A stretch of 24,015 nt of DNA from CAYNST01 sp964399955 (GCA_964399955.1 CAYNST010000047.1:1-24015); one strand, 5' to 3'. Shown: positions 1-9,336, numbered from the stretch's first letter. The notes: generated by a model from the sequence alone, not told the origin. Translations and numbers: made by a program.

Positions 1-60
1 GGCGCGTTTTCAGGTGCAACAGAGGCGATGATGAAACGTCAACAGACCCTAGGAGTGGGT

Positions 61-621
61 ATGTTTATCAGTGAATCCGCTGAGTTGAGATTGCTCAGCA
101 TGAACCATAGATATGAGCTTTTTAACCTGGTAGATGCAAATCGGGAGCACCTGCGTGAGTGGCTGCCCTGGGTTGATGCCAACCGGTCCTTGGCGGATAC
201 GGAATCCTTCTTGAGGTCGGCTATTAACCAGCATGAGTCTGGCAGGGGGCCGCAGTATGCAATTTTTTTTGAGATGGCTATGTGTGGTGTGTGCGGGTTT
301 CATGCATTCGACACCGCTAACGGGATCGGTGGTGTCGGGTACTGGTTGAGTCGAGCCTATTCGGGCCAAGGTATCATGACCTTGTCCGTGAAGGCGCTGA
401 TTGAAGCAGGCTTCCAGGAACACCGTTTGAACCGCATCGAGATCGCCTGCGCTACAGGCAATGCGAGAAGCAGAGCCATCCCGGAACGTTTGGGGTTTAA
501 GCTCGAGGGGGTGCTTCGTGAACGTGAAAATCTGTACGGCAGGCGTGTAGACCACGCCATTTATTCAATGCTGGCTTCAGAGTTTTTGCTCAACAACGCC
601 TTGCGCCGCACCAGTCAATGA
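61..621 (+). CDS. RimL-type GNAT N-acetyltransferase
   Basis: This predicted cytoplasmic enzyme transfers an acetyl group from acetyl-CoA to an amine, and its closest relatives acetylate the N-terminus of ribosomal proteins (RimJ/RimL group). It has 186 residues, normal for the family. The acetyl-CoA loop reads YSGQGI at about residues 100-105, after the typical GYWL strand. Further on are the family motifs NRIEIACATGNARSRAIPERLGF and then EGVLRERE, which are diagnostic of the RimL group. I chose the ATG at 61 because AGGAG lies 5 nt upstream (51-55) and because RimL proteins begin only a few residues before the SESxEL strand. Upstream in-frame ATGs at 28 and 31 are possible; the one at 31 has AGAGG 5 nt before it. 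The gene is followed after 36 nt by a second acetyltransferase in the same frame, so the two are probably co-transcribed. The true substrate cannot be read from the sequence. Confidence 0.88.
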   Translation: MFISESAELRLLSMNHRYELFNLVDANREHLREWLPWVDANRSLADTESFLRSAINQHESGRGPQYAIFFEMAMCGVCGFHAFDTANGIGGVGYWLSRAYSGQGIMTLSVKALIEAGFQEHRLNRIEIACATGNARSRAIPERLGFKLEGVLRERENLYGRRVDHAIYSMLASEFLLNNALRRTSQ

Positions 622-657
622 GCGCAACGCAATGAACCATAGGAGTGGCTACGCAAG

Positions 658-1221
658 GTGAGCCAGATTGTTCAGCCCAGAACAGAGCGTCTTCAGCTTC
701 GCCAGTGGGTACCCGGCGATAAAAAACCATTTGCGGCTATGTGCGCAGACCCTCGGGTAATGGAATATTTTCCAGCCACTTTGAGCCGTGCCAAGAGTGA
801 TGCTATGGCGGACAGGTGCCAAATGCTGATGGCGGAAAGAGGGTGGGGAGTTTGGGCGGTCGAGCTACTAGAAACAGGGGAGTTCATTGGTATCACTGGG
901 CTGAACATTCCCAGCGCAAAATTGCCTAGCTCGCCCTGCGTAGAAGTCCTGTGGCGGCTGGTCCCGTCGCACTGGGGGCGCGGATACGCTACAGAAGCAG
1001 GTGCCGCAGCTCTTAAGGTCGGCTTTGAGCATGTCAATTTGCGGGAAGTTGTTGCTTTTGCCGTTGTGAGCAACGATCGCTCTCGTGCCGTTATGGATAG
1101 GCTCAACATGGTCGATACCGGTGAAACCTTCAAGCATCCTGATGTGCTGGCGTCAAGCCATTTGCGGGAGCACAGCCTGTATAGAATATCTCGGGATAGA
1201 TGGGCGGAAAGGGCAGTTTGA
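658..1221 (+). CDS. GNAT N-acetyltransferase (Acetyltransf_3 type)
   Basis: A second predicted acetyl-CoA-dependent N-acetyltransferase of 187 residues. The N-terminal TERLQLRQW strand, the acetyl-CoA loop WGRGYATEA at about 106-114, the following helix, and the NDRSRAVMDRLNM segment are all standard for the RimJ/RimL-like GNAT branch. It is only distantly similar to the preceding gene, so a recent duplication is unlikely. The start is GTG at 658, the first usable start after an in-frame TAG at 640-642. An AGGAG sits at 641-645, 12 nt upstream, which is longer than usual, so translation may be modest. Substrates of this branch include small amines, antibiotics and protein N-termini, and nothing here separates these options. 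Confidence 0.85.
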   Translation: MSQIVQPRTERLQLRQWVPGDKKPFAAMCADPRVMEYFPATLSRAKSDAMADRCQMLMAERGWGVWAVELLETGEFIGITGLNIPSAKLPSSPCVEVLWRLVPSHWGRGYATEAGAAALKVGFEHVNLREVVAFAVVSNDRSRAVMDRLNMVDTGETFKHPDVLASSHLREHSLYRISRDRWAERAV

Positions 1222-1262
1222 CCAAATGCAGCGGCAGGTGCCATTCAGGCGCAGAATTTTCG

Positions 1263-1279
1263 CAGAGATATCATCTCTG
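1263..1279. repeat. Short perfect inverted repeat after the second acetyltransferase gene
   Basis: CAGAGAT, a 3-nt spacer (ATC) and ATCTCTG form a perfect 7-bp dyad 41 nt after the stop codon of the acetyltransferase. It has the position of a transcription terminator but no T-run follows, so it may be only an RNA 3'-end stabilising stem, a weak terminator or chance. Confidence 0.3.
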
Positions 1280-1720
1280 GGCGCGGCGTGTTTGCTTTCA
1301 TCATGATGTCCGCCCATGGCAAAAATGTAGCCATAGTGGCGTCAAATTTGTAAGCCACGCCCCGAAGCTCTCACACAAATGGTGCAAGGTGTGAAGCCGG
1401 ATAGGGATTGGGTGCCTGAGGCGTCTCCGGACCACGAGCATGTCATTCAAGTATTTCCGGTGGCCCTGGATTTTATTGTGAAGGCAAGGTTTTTATCGCG
1501 TGATGGTAATAGGGCAGTCGATCAGCTCTCGCCGCAATTTGCCCGCCGCTGCGGTGAAAGATTCTACCCTATCCTGTGAGGAGTTGGCGGGACCCCGGCG
1601 GGCCAGTGCAGAAAGCATGTAAGTTGAGCGGCCACGGCGTGAATGGCGGTTGTCAGGCCTCTACTCGTCTTGCTGGAATCTGGTGTTATGAAAAATATGC
1701 ATAATGGGTTGGCGATATAT

Positions 1721-1750
1721 AGCGCATGCTGATCAGCAGGATTTTGCGCT
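1721..1750. repeat. Compound dyad upstream of the giant operon
   Basis: The perfect 12-bp palindrome TGCTGATCAGCA (1727-1738) is enclosed by a second inverted repeat, AGCGCA (1721-1726) and TGCGCT (1745-1750). The inner element could be a binding site for a dimeric regulator; the outer pair could extend it into a cruciform or RNA stem. It lies about 100 nt upstream of the candidate promoter and about 275 nt upstream of the giant gene. Binding by any protein is an inference. Confidence 0.4.
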
Positions 1751-1827
1751 GATTTGCATGACTATTGCTGCCTTCTGAAACCGCATACCAGGTTAATTGA
1801 AGTTATAAAAAACTTTGTCTTTTGGTA

Positions 1828-1856
1828 TTGCAAATCCTTTTTTATGGGCGCATATT
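1828..1856 (+). promoter_or_regulatory. Candidate sigma-70 promoter for the giant operon
   Basis: TTGCAA (1828-1833) and CATATT (1851-1856) are separated by exactly 17 nt, each matching four of six consensus positions. They lie in the most A+T-rich part of the region and would give a leader of roughly 160 nt before the start codon at 2025. In A+T-rich DNA such matches arise by chance, so this is only a candidate. Confidence 0.25.
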
Positions 1857-2013
1857 GCACGCTCAGGTGTTGTCACAGACTTCCTGATCTGTCCTAGGGA
1901 TGATGGTCGTTGAAGCGTAGTACGTTCCTTTGTTTTTCGGGATTAACAGTACTAACCCACAGGGAAGGTTCCTGCGCTATCAGGCTTTTGGCGAACTTAC
2001 CTTCTTGGATGAT

Positions 2014-2020
2014 GAGGAGG
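2014..2020 (+). promoter_or_regulatory. Strong ribosome binding site of the giant gene
   Basis: GAGGAGG ends 4 nt before the ATG at 2025. It is close to a perfect Shine-Dalgarno sequence, fixes this start codon and supports the giant frame as a translated gene. Confidence 0.75.
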
Positions 2021-2024
2021 TTGA

Positions 2025-5000
2025 ATGCCTTTCGATCTCGCATTGGCGGATCTCGTTCGCCCCTATATTTTGCGCGGTGAGACAACAGCATGGCATGCCG
2101 CTCTGTCGGTTATCTACGTCGAGAGCTATGACACTGCAATCGGCGACGATGCCATTGTCATTCGCGGAATCGCGCGCTTCTCCGGCGATGTGGATCTGCC
2201 AGCGTTTGATCCTTCCACCGGTACACTGACCGCAGGTGCCTCGAATCAGGAAGGGCACCCCCGCAATCAACCCGACCGCCGCGAACCCTGGCTGGACATA
2301 ACCGGCACCCGGGTGGAGTTCGCGTTGACGGTACCAAGGGCTGCGGGCGCTATCATTGCAGCCGGAGTTGCCTCCGTTCCCGGCGATGACGCGGATTTTC
2401 AGCCTGTGGCGGATGTGCTGGATGCCTTGGACGCCCTGCCCAATGATGCTCCGCCTTCCGACTATCCGGGGACGGGTTTTGTTCTGGACCTGGTCCTTTC
2501 CGGCATCGAATTGCGACCGCCATTTCTCAGTCCGGCGAAGATGGAAGCCAACGGCCTGCTGGTTCCCGACTCCTCCAGACCGGACGTGGTATTCCATCTG
2601 CCCAAGGTGAAGATTCGTCTAAGACAGGGGTCGGACCTCGCTGCGGTGCTCGATGTGTCGCTGGTGTCTCTCGGCGTGTCAGGGCTCGACGATCCCGGCG
2701 CGATGGATGCCGCCGAGATGATCTCCATGGAGCCGGCCTACGCCTTTATTGGCAGTGGGCGGGTAGTGGGTTTTGCCTTCCGGTCCGCCTATCTCGATCT
2801 GTCGGACGGTTACACGCCCCCCGAGGTACTGGATCAGTTCGGTTTTGACGACAGTTGGACCGGGTTGTATTTGCCCGAGGTAAGACTGTTTTTTGCCCCG
2901 AACGGCGCCGAAGATTTTGCAGTCAACGCCGGAGTGGAAAACCTGTTAATTGGATTGGGAAGCTCCAGTGGCGTAACCGGGGATTTTGATCTTGCAGTTA
3001 TCAATCAGGGTGCGGGGGATCTTGCTTTAAGTGCACGCTTTTTTGACTCGCAGGGCAGGGCAATCGGCATCACCCGCTTGAACGATTCAAGCGCTGAGGT
3101 GCGGCTGCCGCCGACCAGCCGGCTGGTGGTGGATGTAGTGGGAGGCCGCGCGCCCTATACAATCAATGCGCAGTTTGATGGCGCCGACCATGCGGGCATG
3201 GTGCATGACATTTCGCTGACCGCAGCCGGCAAGACCATTACTGTCAGCGCGACCGATACCAGTACGCCCCAGAAGAGCCAGACGCTTGCGATTGCGGCGC
3301 GCCTGCGGGAGTCCGAGGTGGTGCAGCCGCCCCCCGGAAATCTGCCTGCCCAGCGGGCGGTATTGACCACAACTTCAATCACACTGGATGGCGAAGCGCG
3401 CACGGCACCCCCGCTCAGAATCATCAGCGACGGCGGCGAGAGGGTGGTGATTGGCCTCAGTGGTGTCTCACCCGATCCGGCAACCCAGTGGTTCGTCAAC
3501 GATGTGGCGGCCGCCACCGGCGCCACGCTCGACCTGCCACTGGCTGGCGGTGAGAGCAAGGATGTACGCGCCTCCCTCCCTGGTAGCTCGGTCTCGGAAA
3601 TCGACGGCTACTTCCGTTTTGATACCCCTCCGAAGAACGATCACATTGGCTACTCCCGGCAGACGGGAAACGTCAATGCCTTGCCCGCCACCGACCCCAG
3701 CACTACAGCGCCCTGGCCGCAACCACCCCGTCCATTCCTGGACGAGTGGCGGGATGTCCTGTCGCGGGTGGTGCCCAAGTCCATCACCATCATAGGCACC
3801 GCCAGCTTCGAAGGTGATGAAGCAAAGGCCCAATACAATTACCTGTTATCGCAGCGTCGTTCCCAGGGGCTGACTGCGTTGATTGATTCGGATCCGGCCC
3901 TTACCGGCTTTACCGTTAATCTGGAACCCCCGCCCGGCGCCATAAGTCCGCCGCAAACCTGGACCAACCATTGGATAAACCACGGTGCACCGCGTAACAA
4001 CTGGTGGAAGGCGAGAATCAAGGATTTCAATGTCAATCTTCCCGGCCCTGTGATCGAAGGGGAAGTCGAGCGGCCACAGGGTGAGGCGCCGCCATCCCCG
4101 GTGCCGCCAACCCGGGACGACCCGCCCGACAACCCACCGCCGCCGTCGTGGTTCCGTTCGGCGCGCCTGAAAGTGCGCATTGTGCAGGATCAATTCGTCG
4201 CAGTGGAACTGTCGGGTTCGGTGGACTTTCAAACGGCGCTGGAGGAACAGATTGATACCAGTGGTGGCGTGTCAATTCCATCTGTGGAGGGCATGGGCAA
4301 CAACCCGGCCGACGGCATAGTCGATTTTCTGTTTCTTTATCAGACTGACCCGGCCAGCCAGAGCGATGAGCTGAAGTTGTATATTGGCGCCGATCCGAAC
4401 GACCGGGACGGGCTGGTTAAAACCGGCCAGTTGCCGGGGCAGGCGCTGCAGGCGCCCAGTACCGGGCGCAATATTCTGGGCATGACCACCATTTTTACGC
4501 CGCTGTTGGCGGAAGTGGCTCCGGCCAATCCGGCCGATGGCGGCGTAGCGCCCATTGTGCTCAGCGCAGCCGTGGTTGCTTTGCCCACTGCGTTGGCTGA
4601 AATAGAAGTTGAAGGCGAGCGTTTGCTGAACGTTGAACGTGTGGTGCTTTTTGGTGGTGAAGCTGTATTCGCGCGCCAGGGCGAGCGCTGGGAAACGTCA
4701 ATTCTGTTTGATGTGGAAACCGCAATTTCCGCCAAAATAAAATTGGGTGGTTTCACCCTGCTGGAGATTCCTCGCGATACACCCCTTGCGGTGCGTTACA
4801 AGGCCATCGGGCTGAAGTTTGGGTATCCGCCCGGCTCGTCCGCCGCATGGGAGCTGCGGCCGGTGTTTGATCAGACCAGGGGGTATACGATCGATGTTTC
4901 CGGCCCGGGGCAGATCCGATTGCCAGACCCTCTCAATCAGATCCTTCAGGTTCTGGGTGCGAGAATTGCCCGTACCAATCCGCTTAATTTCGAGATTGAT

Positions 5001-8000
5001 CTGGGTTTTGCCGTTGACCTGGGTGTGATTTCGGTTGAGCGCGCGCGGGTGCGTCTGCCGCTGGATCCCGTGGGCCCACCGGAACTCTCGGCATTTGCCG
5101 CCGGCCTCAAGGTGCCGGGGGTGATTGAAGGCCGGGGTTACATGGAGATGAACAATGTCGGCGGGACGATGGAGATCAAAGGCGGAATCGATGTATCGCT
5201 GATTCCCATCAAGCTGCGTATTGCCGCGCAGGTTGCTGTGGCGCAGATTTCTGAGGCCAATGGCGGCCCGGCAACGGGTGTGGCGATTGCCCTGGAGGTT
5301 GAGCTGCCGGTGGCGATTCCCCTGGCCCAGTCCGGCTTCGGTATCTACGGTTTTCTTGGCATGTTTGCCATGCACTACGCCCGTGACGAAGAGGGCATCG
5401 CTTCACTCACCCCGGCGCTGACCTGGCTGAAGGATCGTGCCCAGGGCAACCCCACCAATTTGCAGGCCTGGAAGCCGCAGGTTGACCGCTGGGCTTTCGG
5501 CGCGGGCCTGACCCTGGGCACCATGGGTTCCCCTGTCATTTTCAACGTTAAAGGCATGTTCCTGCTGGAGTTGCCGGGCCCGCGCATTCTGCTGGTGGTG
5601 AAGGCAAATCTGCTGGCCGTTCTTCCGGCACTGAAGGATAAAAACGCAGAAGGGACTTTTCTTTGTGTCATTGATCTGGATTTTGGCCGCGGCACCTTGA
5701 CGATTGGTCTGGCAATTGATTTTTCAATCAAACCGATTGTTGAAATCAAGATTCCCATTGAAGCCTATTTCAACCTGGGGCAAGGGGGAGACTGGCATGT
5801 GTACCTGGGGACATTTCCAGGCAGTGACCATCTGGGCCGGCCAATGCCCGGGCCTATTCGCATCAATATTCTGGAAGTATTCAACGGCGCCGGTTATGTA
5901 ATGATTTCCGGGCACGGCATTCCATCCTATCAGCCATCGGGAAGCAGTCTGCCGGCGCTGCCGGCAGTACATGGCACGGCTTTGGCCATGGGGCTGGAGG
6001 TGTCCATTGTCTGGGGCAATACCTCAATCAATCTCTACCTGCGTGTCACCGCCGGCTTTAACGCCATTCTCGGATTCGACCCGCTGTATGTCGGCGGTCT
6101 GCTTTACCTTCGTGGTGAATTGCGGCTGTTTATTATTTCTTTGGCGGCGTCCGCGCAGCTCTCAGTTCAGATCGGCCAGAAATTCACTACCGTGAACAAT
6201 GTTGAGGTTCGCACCCAGGTTTCCCGCATCGACGGGGAGGTGTGCGGTGAACTCGATTTGTTTTTCTTTACTTTAAAAGGGTGCGTCGATTTTCATATTG
6301 GAGAGGAGCAAAAGATTCTGCCTCCAGCTCCCCGTCTGGTGACGGCCACTTCGTTGGTCAGCCGATCACCGGCACTGGCCCAGGGTACCGGTGTTGATCG
6401 TGGCATCGACAGCAAGATCGGAGATGCGGTTGCTGCCAACAGCGAACCGCCCCACGATCCCGCCGCTGAGGACGATCCTGACAGCGCCAATAGCATGCCA
6501 GTGGTTCCCCTTGATGCCATTCCCGTCGTGACCATGTCGGCCACACCGTGCGATGACGAGCTTACTGTGCTTGGATCGTCCCCGGAGGGCAGTCCTGGGG
6601 CCCCGGCCGATGGCTATGTCAAGCGTGGAGATTTTGCCTACCGGTACCATCTGAAAGAGGTTCGGCTGGAGACGGCGGATGGTTCACCGGCGCTTATGGC
6701 TGGAAACACGCCGTCGGTCTGGTGGACGCTGAATGGCCCCGCCGATGGCAATCTCACCGCGCAGCTCGCGCTGCTTAACTGGGTACCCAATCCCACACCC
6801 AAGGCGTTGGAGCGGACGCAGCACCTGGAGGAAATAGTCGTCGACCGCTGGGGCACAGTCTGCCACGACGCAGCACCTGCGGCCGCTGTTCTTTGGACGT
6901 TCAATCGCCAGCCGCTCGGGTCTTCGGAAACCGGGTGGAACCTTGCCGGTACGGCCTGGCCCGATCCACCCGATACTACGCGCTCCGCCGAGCCAGACCA
7001 GCAGCTACGCGTGTACGAAACCTGGCGCACCGGAATTCGCGATCTTGATCGACGGCGCGGGCTGATTCCAGCCATTGTCGAAGGCGGCCGGGTCCGGTGT
7101 TTTCCCCGCCAGGACGCAAACCCCACGCAGCGGGGCAAAACCCTGGCGGCAACCCGCCCCCGCGCCATTGCCGATCTGATGGTCGCACCACCGCACATAG
7201 CAGCTCCAGCGATACAACCCGCCGAGCCGGCTCCCATCCCGGGTCGAGCGGCAAAGCCGGTGCGTTTCAATGATCGGCTTGCAGACGAGCGTGACCGACT
7301 GCGCAAGGCCACCGCCGGCAGCCTTGGGCGTCACTTCACCGACACGCTGGATACCCCCGTGCTGCGCATCGATGAAGCCGTGCGCAAGATGGCCAAGGGA
7401 GAGGTCGTTCACCGCAGCTCTGTTCTTAGCAGTATCTCCCGCGCCAACGCCGAGGCCAGCACCACGGCAGCCGGTCAAACCAGCAATAATCCCGACGGGC
7501 CGGAATGCGATGGCCGGGTGCTGGCTTCACCGCTTTGGGACATCGGTGAGCCGGTGGTGTTCGGGAATCGTGCCTTGAGTGAACAGATAGCAACGCAGCT
7601 TAAGGAGGTAGAGCACCCGCACGGCCCGCTGTCGAACGTCGTGCGCGTCAATTGTGGTCCGATCAAGGCGGGAGCGCTGCTACTGTTGGTGAACGAACGG
7701 CTGCTCAATAAGGAACAGGGCGAAGAAGGCGGCCTGATGCTGATGTACCTGGATAAGGACAACAACATCATTGGCAAGCGCCCGATTAGATTCACCGACC
7801 TGGTCAGTGTGACAGGGCTGCCACCACGTTGGGTGGATTTCAGCGGCCCCTGGGTGGAGGAAATTTTTCACACGCTAATGTACGCTCAGCAGCATCTGGC
7901 GCAGCGCAGCGCGGTGCTGCTTGTGCTGGAGCCACCGGAAGGCACCGCCAAATTAGATATAGGCGTACTCCACAGCAATCTCAAACTGGCTCACCAACGC

Positions 8001-9323
8001 GAGCAAATGGGCCGGCCGTTTTACGTGGCAGCGATAGAGCTGACAATGGGTTCGGAGATTGAGCGCTCGGAATACGACCAGACACAGGTTCAGCGCAACC
8101 GCGAGGTGGTTGAACGTTTCCTGGGGCCGCAAAGCGGCGATGTGGCGCTGATGTTCCCCAATAAAACTTACAAGGTCACCACGGTTACGGACGTCAACGT
8201 GCGCGATGACGAAGGCGAGGTACAGCCCGGAAGCACCCAAACCGAGACCTTCTGGTTCCGCACAGACCGCAAGGCCCCGCGCCGACTGGACCCCTGGTTG
8301 CTGTGCACCACCCCGGCCGAGCTTGAGCAGCATGTGTTCGGCCATGAGGCACTCAGAATTGTTTTTGCAACCCATGACCTCGACAAGCTCTACGCCGCCT
8401 ACGGCAAGGAACTGCGTGCCCGTCTCAAAGCCGCTTCGTTCCGGCAGGTGGACGAGCCTGGCGTGCCGCATCCCTTTCCCATCAATCCTGCCACGCTTGA
8501 CTATGTCAAAGCGCATCATGTTTCGCCGTTCGAAGCTGTGCTGACCGAGCTGATGGCCAAGGTCGGCCCCTGTGTTACCGTCGATGAAAGCCGCGTGAGA
8601 CATTCGATGGTCACCATTCCAATACCGCTCGATCCATTCACCGACTACATCCTCGATATCGAGGCGGTGGATATAAATGCCGGTAGCCAAGAGGTGGGAG
8701 AGCGTGTATTGCGTCGCGCCTTTTCCACAGGCGCCTTCGCCTCAACGGAGGATTTTGTAACGGATTTTGCCGGCACCACTACCGAGCACCGGGCGGTGAA
8801 CAGCGGCGCGCTTCAGGCCATCGGTGCGCAGTTTTCGTCGCGCCAGCCGGAGGGCGCAGAGTTCGACAGCGCATTGATCAGCGCCGGTCTCGAGCCCATG
8901 CCCACACCCAGGCATCCGCGCGTTTTGATTTTCTGGCAGCAGCAGAACCCGGCGGCCAAGCCTCAGCCGGCGGCGGTGATGATTGATGCGAGCGAGCCGA
9001 TACACCGAACGCGGGCACTGCCACAGGAAATCACCACCGACGATGAAGTTCCGGTTAAACGACTGGTGCTTGCCGAGCAGGAATGGCTGACCGTGGCCGA
9101 AGGCTCAAACGGTGATTCCGTGGTCGACAAAATCGTATTTGCACCGGGACGTCAACGGGCGTTGCTGACCCTGAAACCCCAGTCCCGCAGCAAGGTGCTG
9201 CACATCGATATGATCCGGCGGGCATTTCCGGCCGATTATCTGGACGGTGACGGTGCCACCGACCAAGCCTACCGGATTGTTTCGGAGACTTTGTTGCGGG
9301 CACCCTGGGAAGAAACCGAGTGA
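2025..9323 (+). CDS. Giant beta-rich protein with OmpA-like segment and DUF6603-like core
   Basis: An uninterrupted 2432-codon gene of unknown function, the first of three in an apparent operon. No signal peptide or membrane helix is visible, so the protein is either cytoplasmic or exported by an unrecognised route. In order: an N-terminal beta-type region (about 1-320); an Ig-like stretch (about 325-425); an OmpA-like segment at about 586-620, with IIGTASFEGDE followed by NYLLSQRRSQG, the typical 'G-S-x-G ... N-x-x-LS-x-RR' pattern; a proline-rich linker (about 681-709); a roughly 525-residue core (about 900-1426) of alternating hydrophobic and glycine-rich strands that reminds me of DUF6603; an acidic, proline-rich linker (about 1472-1492); and an unassigned C-terminal 900 residues. 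The start is set by GAGGAGG at 2014-2020. The stop lies 13 nt before the next start. Existence of the gene is very secure, the OmpA-like call fairly good, and the DUF6603 call tentative. I cannot name a function. Confidence 0.9.
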   Translation: MPFDLALADLVRPYILRGETTAWHAALSVIYVESYDTAIGDDAIVIRGIARFSGDVDLPAFDPSTGTLTAGASNQEGHPRNQPDRREPWLDITGTRVEFALTVPRAAGAIIAAGVASVPGDDADFQPVADVLDALDALPNDAPPSDYPGTGFVLDLVLSGIELRPPFLSPAKMEANGLLVPDSSRPDVVFHLPKVKIRLRQGSDLAAVLDVSLVSLGVSGLDDPGAMDAAEMISMEPAYAFIGSGRVVGFAFRSAYLDLSDGYTPPEVLDQFGFDDSWTGLYLPEVRLFFAPNGAEDFAVNAGVENLLIGLGSSSGVTGDFDLAVINQGAGDLALSARFFDSQGRAIGITRLNDSSAEVRLPPTSRLVVDVVGGRAPYTINAQFDGADHAGMVHDISLTAAGKTITVSATDTSTPQKSQTLAIAARLRESEVVQPPPGNLPAQRAVLTTTSITLDGEARTAPPLRIISDGGERVVIGLSGVSPDPATQWFVNDVAAATGATLDLPLAGGESKDVRASLPGSSVSEIDGYFRFDTPPKNDHIGYSRQTGNVNALPATDPSTTAPWPQPPRPFLDEWRDVLSRVVPKSITIIGTASFEGDEAKAQYNYLLSQRRSQGLTALIDSDPALTGFTVNLEPPPGAISPPQTWTNHWINHGAPRNNWWKARIKDFNVNLPGPVIEGEVERPQGEAPPSPVPPTRDDPPDNPPPPSWFRSARLKVRIVQDQFVAVELSGSVDFQTALEEQIDTSGGVSIPSVEGMGNNPADGIVDFLFLYQTDPASQSDELKLYIGADPNDRDGLVKTGQLPGQALQAPSTGRNILGMTTIFTPLLAEVAPANPADGGVAPIVLSAAVVALPTALAEIEVEGERLLNVERVVLFGGEAVFARQGERWETSILFDVETAISAKIKLGGFTLLEIPRDTPLAVRYKAIGLKFGYPPGSSAAWELRPVFDQTRGYTIDVSGPGQIRLPDPLNQILQVLGARIARTNPLNFEIDLGFAVDLGVISVERARVRLPLDPVGPPELSAFAAGLKVPGVIEGRGYMEMNNVGGTMEIKGGIDVSLIPIKLRIAAQVAVAQISEANGGPATGVAIALEVELPVAIPLAQSGFGIYGFLGMFAMHYARDEEGIASLTPALTWLKDRAQGNPTNLQAWKPQVDRWAFGAGLTLGTMGSPVIFNVKGMFLLELPGPRILLVVKANLLAVLPALKDKNAEGTFLCVIDLDFGRGTLTIGLAIDFSIKPIVEIKIPIEAYFNLGQGGDWHVYLGTFPGSDHLGRPMPGPIRINILEVFNGAGYVMISGHGIPSYQPSGSSLPALPAVHGTALAMGLEVSIVWGNTSINLYLRVTAGFNAILGFDPLYVGGLLYLRGELRLFIISLAASAQLSVQIGQKFTTVNNVEVRTQVSRIDGEVCGELDLFFFTLKGCVDFHIGEEQKILPPAPRLVTATSLVSRSPALAQGTGVDRGIDSKIGDAVAANSEPPHDPAAEDDPDSANSMPVVPLDAIPVVTMSATPCDDELTVLGSSPEGSPGAPADGYVKRGDFAYRYHLKEVRLETADGSPALMAGNTPSVWWTLNGPADGNLTAQLALLNWVPNPTPKALERTQHLEEIVVDRWGTVCHDAAPAAAVLWTFNRQPLGSSETGWNLAGTAWPDPPDTTRSAEPDQQLRVYETWRTGIRDLDRRRGLIPAIVEGGRVRCFPRQDANPTQRGKTLAATRPRAIADLMVAPPHIAAPAIQPAEPAPIPGRAAKPVRFNDRLADERDRLRKATAGSLGRHFTDTLDTPVLRIDEAVRKMAKGEVVHRSSVLSSISRANAEASTTAAGQTSNNPDGPECDGRVLASPLWDIGEPVVFGNRALSEQIATQLKEVEHPHGPLSNVVRVNCGPIKAGALLLLVNERLLNKEQGEEGGLMLMYLDKDNNIIGKRPIRFTDLVSVTGLPPRWVDFSGPWVEEIFHTLMYAQQHLAQRSAVLLVLEPPEGTAKLDIGVLHSNLKLAHQREQMGRPFYVAAIELTMGSEIERSEYDQTQVQRNREVVERFLGPQSGDVALMFPNKTYKVTTVTDVNVRDDEGEVQPGSTQTETFWFRTDRKAPRRLDPWLLCTTPAELEQHVFGHEALRIVFATHDLDKLYAAYGKELRARLKAASFRQVDEPGVPHPFPINPATLDYVKAHHVSPFEAVLTELMAKVGPCVTVDESRVRHSMVTIPIPLDPFTDYILDIEAVDINAGSQEVGERVLRRAFSTGAFASTEDFVTDFAGTTTEHRAVNSGALQAIGAQFSSRQPEGAEFDSALISAGLEPMPTPRHPRVLIFWQQQNPAAKPQPAAVMIDASEPIHRTRALPQEITTDDEVPVKRLVLAEQEWLTVAEGSNGDSVVDKIVFAPGRQRALLTLKPQSRSKVLHIDMIRRAFPADYLDGDGATDQAYRIVSETLLRAPWEETE

Positions 9324-9336
9324 GAGGCGAATAACA

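Larger units (their letters stand above)
1222..2024. other. Intergenic region of about 800 nt without a convincing gene
   Basis: Short open frames occur here (for example 1379-1579 on the + strand) but none has a good ribosome binding site, a recognisable motif or a family I know. The first half has ordinary composition; from about 1680 to 1960 the sequence is clearly richer in A+T than its surroundings. It contains a short inverted repeat just after the second acetyltransferase gene, a compound dyad at 1721-1750 and a candidate promoter at 1828-1856, so its second half probably serves as the control region of the large operon starting at 2025. A decayed gene in 1300-1600 cannot be excluded. 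Confidence 0.6.

Noticed and set aside
1379..1579. Possible 66-codon gene on the + strand
   Set aside because: No Shine-Dalgarno sequence, no recognisable motif, and it lies in a stretch with several equally long overlapping open frames.
1..1650. Integron cassette array (two small acetyltransferase genes in a row)
   Set aside because: The genes are only 36 nt apart and I find no attC-like pair of core sites (GTTRRRY and RYYYAAC) around either gene.
4698..5375. 225-codon minus-strand frame inside the giant gene
   Set aside because: Composition (many His, Arg and Asn) is typical of an antisense shadow, and no start signal is seen.
6638..7312. Long open frame (224 codons) on the minus strand inside the giant gene
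   Set aside because: It is the antisense shadow of G+C-rich coding sequence; its translation is Arg/Ser-rich with no family features, while the + frame is continuous.
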